Below, in pieces: positions 57,800-64,000 of a DNA stretch of 64,000 nt. Under the pieces are notes generated by a model that was not told the DNA's origin, did no database searches, and saw nothing but the letters and a program-made list of their open reading frames with translations. The number at the start of each line of letters is the position of its first letter. Position 1 is the stretch's first letter. Source of the DNA: Geobacillus zalihae NBRC 101842 (lineage in GTDB: Bacteria > Bacillota > Bacilli > Bacillales > Anoxybacillaceae). The position numbers were made by a program, and so were the translations under genes. The stretch spans positions 81,514 to 145,513 of the forward strand of contig NZ_BCPV01000002.1 of assembly GCF_001544135.1 (NCBI RefSeq), in the 5' to 3' direction.

Positions 57800-58588
57800 T
57801 TATGAACGTCGGATGGAAACGGCTGGCGCTTTGGCGGCGACGAACGTATTGCGGAGCGTGCCGATGCCGTCCACATCGCATTCAATGACCGTCCCCGGGC
57901 CGACAAGCTCGGCGCCGACCGGGCTTCCCGTCAAAATGACGTCGCCCGGTTGCAGCGTCATGACATGAGACAAATACGAAATCATTTTGCTGATGGAAAT
58001 GATCATCAGCTTGGTCGAGCTGTTCTGCTTTTCTTCACCATTGACCCGCGCTTTCACCGATACAGCCCGAGGATCGAGCTCTGTTTCAATGACCGGGCCG
58101 AGCGGTGTAAACGTATCGAACGATTTTCCGATCGTCCAATGGCCGTCCGGGTGGAAAAACTGCGGCGCGGTGACATCGTTGGCGACCGTATAGCCGAAAA
58201 TATACGACCACACGTCTTCTTCGCTCACCTGTTTTGCCTCTTTGCCGATCACAACCGCCAGCTCGGATTCAAATTTCACTTCACCAACCCCGCTCGGAAT
58301 GACCACCTCCGCTTCCGGCCCGACGACCGACGAGGATGGTTTAAAGAAAAAGACAGGAATATCTGGCAGTTCCACCGGCAGCTGTTCACTGGAGGCCACA
58401 TAGTTGGCGCCAATGCCGATCACATGGCGCGGCGCAAGCGGCGCCACGAGCGAAACGCGATCATAGCGAAATACGTTTCCCGTATAATCCCAAGCGGTGA
58501 ACATATTTCCTTCGATTTCGCGGATCACTTCACCGTTCACCACACCGGCGCGAATCGCGCCATCAGCGAAAAAACGGGCAAATTTCAT
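57800..58588 (-). CDS. Fumarylacetoacetate hydrolase family protein
   Basis: A 262-residue FAH-fold enzyme. The metal ligands Glu-Glu-Asp occur in FESELAVVIGKEAK and YTVANDVTAPQ; catalytic segments are KSFDTFTPLGP and DVILTGSPVGAEL. By family it is a C-C hydrolase, isomerase or decarboxylase (oxaloacetate decarboxylase, 2-oxo-hept-3-ene-1,7-dioate hydratase/isomerase and acylpyruvase members exist). Next to malic enzyme (6 bp away) an oxaloacetate decarboxylase role is attractive but unproven. ATG 58586-58588. Confidence 0.9.
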   Translation of the reverse strand: MKFARFFADGAIRAGVVNGEVIREIEGNMFTAWDYTGNVFRYDRVSLVAPLAPRHVIGIGANYVASSEQLPVELPDIPVFFFKPSSSVVGPEAEVVIPSGVGEVKFESELAVVIGKEAKQVSEEDVWSYIFGYTVANDVTAPQFFHPDGHWTIGKSFDTFTPLGPVIETELDPRAVSVKARVNGEEKQNSSTKLMIISISKMISYLSHVMTLQPGDVILTGSPVGAELVGPGTVIECDVDGIGTLRNTFVAAKAPAVSIRRS

Positions 58589-58594
58589 CGATGG

Positions 58595-59812
58595 CTACCC
58601 CTCTCTGACACGATTTTGTTCCTCAACTTTTTCCTTGACTCGAGCCACCCCGGTCTCCATGGCGGCACGGGCGACGGCGGAAGCGACGGCCTCGACGACG
58701 CGCCGGTCAAACGGGTTCGGGATGACATACTCTTCCGTCAGCTCTTCCGGCTGGATGAGCCCGGCGATGGCTTCGGCAGCGGCAATTTTCATCGCCTCAT
58801 TAATTTGCGTCGCCCGCACATCGAGCGCGCCGCGGAAAATGCCAGGGAACGCCAACACGTTGTTCACTTGGTTCGGCAAATCCGACCGGCCGGTCGCGAC
58901 CACGGCGGCGCCGGCGGCTTTTGCCTCATCCGGCATGATCTCAGGCACCGGATTGGCCAAGGCGAATACGACCGCCCCTCGGTTCATCGTCCGAACCATC
59001 GCCGGCGTCAACGCCCCAGCAACCGAGACACCGATAAACACATCCGCGCCTTGAATGACGTCCGCAAGCGTCCCGGAGATACGGCGGTGATTCGTTTGCC
59101 GGGCGATTTCTTCCTTGATAGCGTTCATCCCATGCGAGCGCCCTTCATAAATCGCTCCTTTTGTGTCGCAAACGATCAGTTCGCCGACTCCGATCGACAG
59201 CAGCAATTTGGCGATCGCCACCCCGGCAGCGCCGGCGCCGTTGATGACAACCCGGCAATCGGCAAGCTGTTTGCCAACCACTTTCAAGGCGTTCGTCAGC
59301 CCAGCGGCCACGACAATCGCCGTGCCATGCTGATCATCATGAAACACCGGGATCGCCATCTCTTGGCGAAGACGCTCTTCAATGACAAAGCAGGCGGGGG
59401 CGGCGATATCTTCCAAATTGATGCCCCCAAACGCCGGTTCCAGCAACTTGACCGTTTGAATGATTTGTTCCGGATCTTCCGTATCGAGGCAAAGCGGCAC
59501 GGCATCGATCCCGGCGAACGCTTTGAACAAGGCGGCTTTCCCTTCCATGACCGGAAGCGCCGCCCGCGCGCCAATGTTGCCAAGCCCAAGCACCGCCGTG
59601 CCATTCGAGACGACGGCGACAAAATTGCCCTTCACTGTATAGTTGTACATTTCGTCTTGGTCGACGTAAATTTCTTTGCACGGTTCAGCCACTCCCGGCG
59701 AATAAATGAGACTTAAATCATTGGCATTCACGACCGGCACTTTCACTTCAACTGACAGCTTTCCTCTTGCCTGCCGATGGACAAGCAACGCTCGTTCTCG
59801 CAAATGTTCCAT
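58595..59812 (-). CDS. NAD(P)-dependent malic enzyme
   Basis: A 405-residue short-form malic enzyme that oxidatively decarboxylates malate to pyruvate. Conserved blocks: [15 protein letters not shown] (motif I), the catalytic-Lys region [31 protein letters not shown] (metal-binding), and the dinucleotide fold [27 protein letters not shown] follows. ATG 59810-59812 is used; a GTG codon directly precedes it. It is like B. subtilis YtsJ/MleA. The gene ends 7 bp before the FAH gene, so they are cotranscribed. Confidence 0.94.
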   Translation of the reverse strand: MEHLRERALLVHRQARGKLSVEVKVPVVNANDLSLIYSPGVAEPCKEIYVDQDEMYNYTVKGNFVAVVSNGTAVLGLGNIGARAALPVMEGKAALFKAFAGIDAVPLCLDTEDPEQIIQTVKLLEPAFGGINLEDIAAPACFVIEERLRQEMAIPVFHDDQHGTAIVVAAGLTNALKVVGKQLADCRVVINGAGAAGVAIAKLLLSIGVGELIVCDTKGAIYEGRSHGMNAIKEEIARQTNHRRISGTLADVIQGADVFIGVSVAGALTPAMVRTMNRGAVVFALANPVPEIMPDEAKAAGAAVVATGRSDLPNQVNNVLAFPGIFRGALDVRATQINEAMKIAAAEAIAGLIQPEELTEEYVIPNPFDRRVVEAVASAVARAAMETGVARVKEKVEEQNRVREG

Positions 59813-59957
59813 CACTGATCCCTAGCTACTAGCCTTCCCCTATCCCCTTGTACCGCCTTTTGTGCTGCTTTGCGTTTGACAACCCGGCCAGTAGTAACTA
59901 GGAGCTGTCTCCTTTCTCTATTTATTTTCTTAATTTTCTGATCAAAATAGATAGGAA

Positions 59958-59984
59958 GGAACAAGGTCATCCATCCCTTGTTCC
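59958..59984 (-). terminator. Terminator of malate synthase G
   Basis: GGAACAAGG pairs with CCTTGTTCC around 9 nt on the minus strand. A T-rich tail follows (TTCCTATCTATTTTG). Confidence 0.6.
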
Positions 59985-60002
59985 TTATACAACTTTTGGC
60001 GT

Positions 60003-62189
60003 TTATTGCTGAATGGCGGCAAATTTCGCTTTTGCTTCTTGACGGCGGCGGTGCAAAATCGGCTCGGTATAGCCGTTTGGCTGTTCATAGCCGCGGAAAA
60101 TGAGATCGCACGCCGCTTGGAACGCCACCGAATCATCGTAATTCGGCGCCATCGGACGATAGTTCGGATCGCCGACGTTTTGTTCGTCGACGACTTTCGC
60201 CATCCGCTTGAGCGTCTCAAGCACTTGCTCTTTCGTGCAAATGCCATGATGGAGCCAGTTGGCGAGAATTTGGCTCGAGATGCGAAGCGTCGCCCGGTCT
60301 TCCATCAGTCCGACGTTGTGAATGTCCGGCACTTTCGAGCAGCCGATCCCTTGGTCGATCCAGCGGACGACATAGCCTAAAATGCTTTGGCAGTTGTTGT
60401 CGAGCTCTTCTTGAATCTCTTCCGCTGTCCATTGCGGATGGTCAACGACCGGGATTTGCAACATGTCGTCGCGATAATCGTTCCGATCGTTCGCCAGTTC
60501 GCTTTGCACAGCGGAGACGTTCACTTGATGGTAATGAAGCGCATGGAGCGTAGCCGCCGTCGGCGACGGCACCCATGCCGTATTGGCGCCTGCTTTGAGC
60601 TGCGCTCCTTTTTGCTTCAGCATTTCGGCCATCAAATCCGGCATCGCCCACATTCCTTTGCCGATTTGCGCCCGGCCGCGGAAGCCGGCGGCAAGCCCAA
60701 CGGCGACGTTCGATTTTTCATACGCCTGCAGCCAAGTCGATGATTTCATCTCGTTTTTGCGCAGCATCGGCCCCGCTTCCATCGACGTATGAATTTCGTC
60801 TCCGGTCCGGTCGAGGAAGCCGGTGTTGATAAAAATGATGCGGTCGCGCACTTGGTAGATGCAGTTTTTCAAGTTGAGCGACGTGCGGCGCTCCTCGTCC
60901 ATCACGCCGATTTTAATCGTATTCCGCTCAAGGCCGAGCATATCTTCGACACGGTCAAACAGCTCGTTGGCAAACGCCACTTCCGCCGATCCGTGCATTT
61001 TCGGCTTGACGATGTAGATGGAACCTTTGCGCGAATTCAAGTAGCGTGTATTGCCGATGAGCGAATGTTTCATAATCAAGCTTGTAATGACGGCGTCCAT
61101 GATCCCTTCATGCACTTCCTCGCCATTCGCATGCAAGATCGCGTTGTTCGTCATTAAGTGCCCGACGTTGCGCACGAACATGAGCGAACGGCCCGGCAGC
61201 ACGAGCTCCCCGCCATCCGGCGTTTTGTATACGCGATCCGGGTTCAGGGAGCGCGTCATGATTTTGCCGTTTTTCTCAAATGTCGCTGTCAAATCGCCTT
61301 TAACGAGACCAAACAAGTTGCGGTAAACGAGCACTTTGTCTTCGGCGTCAACGGCCGCCACCGAATCTTCACCGTCCATGATCGTTGTCACGGCCGCTTC
61401 TAGGACAATGTCTTTGACCCCGGCTTGATCCGTTTTTCCGACCGCATGCTCGCGGTCGATTTGAATTTCAATGTGAAGGCCATTGTTCTTCAGCAACACC
61501 GCTGTCGGATGTTGCGGGTCGCCTTGGAAGCCGACGAATTTTTCCGGCTCTTTCAGCCCCGTCGTCGCCCCGCCTTCTGTCGTCACGACAAGCTGGCCAT
61601 CAACAATGGCGTACTGGACAGCGTCTTTATGGGAATATTGCGCCAGCGGCACCGCTTCATCTAAAAACTGCCGCCCGTAGGCGATGACTTTCGCCCCGCG
61701 CACCGGGTTGTACGACGAACCGCGCTCGGCGCCGTCTTCTTCGCTGATGGCATCGGTGCCGTACAGCGCGTCGTACAGGCTGCCCCAACGGGCATTGGCA
61801 GCGTTTAATGCATAGCGGGCGTTCGTCAACGGAACGACGAGCTGCGGCCCGGCTTGCACGGCAATTTCATCGTCGACATTGTCGGTCGTAATCTCAAAGT
61901 CCTCGACTTCCGGCTCCAAATAGCCGATGTCTGTCAAAAACGCTTTATATTCGTTAAAATCAAAGCGGCCGCGATGCGCTTTATGCCACTCATTCAATTT
62001 TTCTTGAATTTCGTCGCGGCGGGCGAGCAATTCTTTGTTGCGCGGCGTCAATTCGGAAATGAGCGCGCCGAAATCGCTCCAAAACTTGTCTTGATCCAAC
62101 CCGCTGTTCGGCAGAAGCTCCTCGTTGACAAAGTCGTACAACACTTTGGCGACTTGGATGTTCCCTTTTTGTACGTATTCGCCCATCAT
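60003..62189 (-). CDS. glcB: Malate synthase G
   Basis: A 728-residue malate synthase G that condenses glyoxylate with acetyl-CoA to malate. The length is that of the G type, not the ~530-residue A type. Conserved: [13 protein letters not shown], the active-site [20 protein letters not shown], and the catalytic Asp region [17 protein letters not shown]. The start is one of two ATGs (62189 or 62186). Upstream lie glcD and glcF for glycolate oxidation, so the cluster converts glycolate to malate. Confidence 0.96.
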   Translation of the reverse strand: MMGEYVQKGNIQVAKVLYDFVNEELLPNSGLDQDKFWSDFGALISELTPRNKELLARRDEIQEKLNEWHKAHRGRFDFNEYKAFLTDIGYLEPEVEDFEITTDNVDDEIAVQAGPQLVVPLTNARYALNAANARWGSLYDALYGTDAISEEDGAERGSSYNPVRGAKVIAYGRQFLDEAVPLAQYSHKDAVQYAIVDGQLVVTTEGGATTGLKEPEKFVGFQGDPQHPTAVLLKNNGLHIEIQIDREHAVGKTDQAGVKDIVLEAAVTTIMDGEDSVAAVDAEDKVLVYRNLFGLVKGDLTATFEKNGKIMTRSLNPDRVYKTPDGGELVLPGRSLMFVRNVGHLMTNNAILHANGEEVHEGIMDAVITSLIMKHSLIGNTRYLNSRKGSIYIVKPKMHGSAEVAFANELFDRVEDMLGLERNTIKIGVMDEERRTSLNLKNCIYQVRDRIIFINTGFLDRTGDEIHTSMEAGPMLRKNEMKSSTWLQAYEKSNVAVGLAAGFRGRAQIGKGMWAMPDLMAEMLKQKGAQLKAGANTAWVPSPTAATLHALHYHQVNVSAVQSELANDRNDYRDDMLQIPVVDHPQWTAEEIQEELDNNCQSILGYVVRWIDQGIGCSKVPDIHNVGLMEDRATLRISSQILANWLHHGICTKEQVLETLKRMAKVVDEQNVGDPNYRPMAPNYDDSVAFQAACDLIFRGYEQPNGYTEPILHRRRQEAKAKFAAIQQ

Positions 62190-62217
62190 TCTCTTCCCCT
62201 CTCTTGTTTCTTATTAC

Positions 62218-62230
62218 GAAACATTGTTTC
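62218..62230. promoter_or_regulatory. KdgR/IclR-like palindrome just after the glcB transcription start
   Basis: GAAACATTGTTTC has 5-bp perfect arms and matches the core of the KdgR-type IclR operator pattern (RAAAC-N3-GTTTY). It lies ~18 bp downstream of the -10, a position for repression by roadblock. A candidate target for the IclR protein at 56839. Confidence 0.5.
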
Positions 62231-62247
62231 TAAATTTCTCTAAAAAG

Positions 62248-62276
62248 ATGATACCATGAAACGAAATGACTGGCAA
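62248..62276 (-). promoter_or_regulatory. Sigma-A promoter of glcB
   Basis: Minus strand: TTGCCA (-35), 17 bp, TATCAT (-10), in the 104-bp gap between glcD and glcB. It gives glcB its own start in addition to any read-through. Confidence 0.6.
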
Positions 62277-62293
62277 TCGTTTTCAAAAAATTT

Positions 62294-63739
62294 TCATTTC
62301 ACTGTCGACGGCGTCTTTGTCTCTACACAACGCCCCGGCGTCGGGAACAGCTTGCCGGCGTTGAGCAAGTTTTTCGGGTTAAACACGTCGCGGATGGCCG
62401 TTTGCGCCAAAATTTCCTCGTCAGTGAAGATGAAGCGCATCTCTTCTTTTTTCTCAATGCCAACGCCATGTTCGCCGGTGATCGATCCGCCGACCGCCGC
62501 GCACGCCTTGAGGCATTCGCTTCCGGCGGCAAGCGCCCGCTCCGTCTCCCCAGGCTTGCTTGCATCAAACAGCACAAGCGGGTGCAAATTGCCGTCTCCA
62601 GCATGGAAAATATTCGCAATCCGAAGCCCGTATTTGCGGCTAATATTGGCGATTTCGTTCAACACTTCCGGCAGCCGGCTGCGCGGAATGACGCCATCTT
62701 GCACTAAATAGTCAGGCGAAATCGCCCCCATGGCGCCAAAGCCGGTTTTCCGGTTCGCCCACCAGCGGGCCCGTTCTTCCTCTGACTGGGCGACTTTCAC
62801 TTCGCGCACATGATGGCGGCGGCAAATCGTTAAAATATCGTTGATTTGTTCGTCGATCCCGGCGGAAATGCCATCCACTTCAATGAGCAACAGCGCGGCG
62901 ATGTCTTTCGGATGCCCGACCGGAAACGCGGCCGCTTCGACCGCCTCGATGGCCGTTTGATCCATCATCTCGAGCGCCGCCGGCACGATTCCAGCGGAAA
63001 TGATGTCAGAAACGGTCTGGCTCGCATCTTCCACTTCGTCAAAATAGGCGAGCACCGTCTGTTTGGCCTCGGGATTTTTCAACAAACGGACGGTGATTTT
63101 TGTCACGATGCCAAGCGTCCCTTCCGACCCGGTCAGCAGCCCGAGCAAATCGTAGCCTGGCGGATCGGGAACGCCGTTTCCGCCGATTTCAATCACTTCG
63201 CCGTTCGGCAAGACGACTTCAAGCCCTAAAATATGGTTCGTCGTCACTCCGTATTTTAAGCAGTGGGCGCCGCCAGCGTTTTCAGCGACGTTGCCGCCGA
63301 TCGTGCAGCAATATTGGCTTGACGGGTCGGGCGCATAGTAATAGCCGCGGTGGGCGACCGAGTTCGTCAACTTCAAGTTGACAAACCCCGGCTCGACGAC
63401 GGCGCGCCGGTTTTCGAGATCGACGTGCAACAGCCGCTTCATCCGCGTTAGGCTGATGACGACTTCGCCGTTTAGCGGAATCGCCCCGCCGCTTAACCCC
63501 GTGCCGGCGCCGCGGGCGAGAAACGGAAGATCATGCTCATGGCAGTATTTGACGACCGCCGCCACTTGCTCCGTGCTGTTTGGAAATACAACCGCCCTTG
63601 GCAAATGGCGGTGGACGGTGAAGCCGTCGCAGTCATACGCCATTAAATCTTCTTTCCGGTATAAAATCGCCTGTTCCCCAACGATGCGGGCGAGCGCTTG
63701 GATGTGCGGGTCGTTCGTTGCAATCGGCCGTTTTCTCAT
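62294..63739 (-). CDS. glcD: Glycolate oxidase subunit GlcD (FAD-linked)
   Basis: A 481-residue PCMH-type flavoprotein that oxidises glycolate (or D-lactate) to glyoxylate. The FAD-binding pattern ARGAGTGLSGGAIPLNGEVV is near residue 77 and GGNVAENAGGAHCLKYGVT near residue 150. The C-terminal FAD-oxidase domain includes FHAGDGNLHPLVLFD and GSITGEHGVGIEKK. ATG 63737-63739 overlaps the glcF stop (ATGA). It needs the iron-sulfur subunit encoded just upstream. Confidence 0.95.
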   Translation of the reverse strand: MRKRPIATNDPHIQALARIVGEQAILYRKEDLMAYDCDGFTVHRHLPRAVVFPNSTEQVAAVVKYCHEHDLPFLARGAGTGLSGGAIPLNGEVVISLTRMKRLLHVDLENRRAVVEPGFVNLKLTNSVAHRGYYYAPDPSSQYCCTIGGNVAENAGGAHCLKYGVTTNHILGLEVVLPNGEVIEIGGNGVPDPPGYDLLGLLTGSEGTLGIVTKITVRLLKNPEAKQTVLAYFDEVEDASQTVSDIISAGIVPAALEMMDQTAIEAVEAAAFPVGHPKDIAALLLIEVDGISAGIDEQINDILTICRRHHVREVKVAQSEEERARWWANRKTGFGAMGAISPDYLVQDGVIPRSRLPEVLNEIANISRKYGLRIANIFHAGDGNLHPLVLFDASKPGETERALAAGSECLKACAAVGGSITGEHGVGIEKKEEMRFIFTDEEILAQTAIRDVFNPKNLLNAGKLFPTPGRCVETKTPSTVK

Positions 63740-64000
63740 ATGCGCACGTCCTTCCCTTCTTCTTTTTGGTACGCCCAATCGAGCAGCTGCACCGTATGGA
63801 CGATTTTTTGGTTTCGTCCATGTTTCATGACGCCAAGCGCCATTTGCAGCATGCAACCTGGATTGCCCATCGAGATCAGCTCCACCTCTTGCGGCACGTG
63901 TTGCATTTTGCTCTCAAGCACCGCTTGTGCCATCTCCGGATGGGTGAGGTTGTAAATGCCGGCGCTGCCGCAGCAACGATCGGCGTTTGGCATGGCGACC
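63736..64000 (-). CDS. glcF: Glycolate oxidase iron-sulfur subunit GlcF, C-terminal part
   Basis: The last ~87 residues of a GlcF-type protein; the rest lies outside the window. The CCG motif CCGSAGIYNLTHP and NPGCMLQMALGV are the second cysteine-rich (CCG) domain that binds the electron carrier or heterodisulfide-like site. The 4-bp overlap with glcD indicates translational coupling and an operon glcF-glcD-glcB. Confidence 0.92.
   Translation of the reverse strand, partial: VAMPNADRCCGSAGIYNLTHPEMAQAVLESKMQHVPQEVELISMGNPGCMLQMALGVMKHGRNQKIVHTVQLLDWAYQKEEGKDVRI

Noticed and set aside
57950..59716. 588-codon open frame on the plus strand
   Set aside because: It is antisense to the clearly identified FAH and malic enzyme genes. 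Its translation is rich in Arg/His/Asp with no motif, a usual GC-rich shadow frame.

Overview
The window is chromosomal DNA from a thermophilic Bacillaceae, most likely Geobacillus (or close Parageobacillus/Anoxybacillus kin). Evidence: moderately high GC with GC-rich third positions, strong AGGAGG ribosome sites, frequent GTG/TTG starts, Bacillus-type endospore genes (tlp, sspN, cotD, YjcZ-type microproteins), a B-type RNase P RNA, and long stretches of Bacillus subtilis-like gene order (yngG-J; yodL-yozD-yodN-yozE; yneN-sspN-tlp-yneP-yneQ-yneR; ypbQ-R-S; ypvA-ypsC-rnpB-gpsB-cotD-yprB-yprA). No rRNA, tRNA or CRISPR array was seen.

Layout. 1-5.6 kb: a leucine/isovaleryl-CoA-type acyl-CoA degradation operon (HMG-CoA lyase, biotin carrier, biotin carboxylase, acyl-CoA synthetase, acyl-CoA dehydrogenase) behind a TetR gene, with two palindromic operators before the dehydrogenase. 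5.7-13 kb: small proteins, an acetyltransferase, an IS200/IS605-type right-end remnant, ilvA, an AlaX editing protein, a soluble PAS-histidine kinase and a MATE pump. 13-25 kb: a DUF1028 protein, three hydrophobic sporulation-type microproteins around rarD, CorA, a manganese-type CDF pump, a methyltransferase, a lipoprotein VanY peptidase with deoD, and many small proteins including yodL-yozD-yodN-yozE. 25.7-30 kb: bioB, an FAD-dependent dehydrogenase pseudogene split by a 144-bp ISL3-type MITE, a DUF502 protein and a second CorA. 30-35 kb: the yne/ssp/tlp spore-protein block and a rhodanese. 35-41 kb: ypbS, a tandem-GTPase bacterial dynamin (dynA), and the alkylpyrone pair bpsB-bpsA. 41.7-46 kb: a coiled-coil protein made of 60-bp tandem repeats, a 5'-truncated purine permease and a three-gene ba3-type cytochrome oxidase operon with an FNR/CRP-like box. 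46-57 kb: M32 carboxypeptidase, ypvA helicase, ypsC, rnpB, gpsB, cotD and the mrfB/mrfA (yprB/yprA) mitomycin-repair pair. 57-64 kb: an IclR regulator, an FAH-family enzyme, malic enzyme, malate synthase G and glycolate oxidase glcD/glcF, i.e. a glycolate/glyoxylate to malate to pyruvate route.

The most unusual material is non-coding. Two ~243-bp near-identical elements lie in opposite orientation at 17109-17353 and 41239-41480. Each has 14-bp terminal inverted repeats and a conserved branched three-hairpin core; I know of no description of this element. Other leads: the ISL3-type MITE whose precise removal restores the dehydrogenase reading frame, an orphan IS605-like end, forespore-type (sigma-G) promoters in front of unannotated tiny genes, a Glu/Pro-rich leader ORF before corA, a KdgR-like palindrome just downstream of the malate synthase promoter, and a hairpin-rich intergenic region at 21050-21271.
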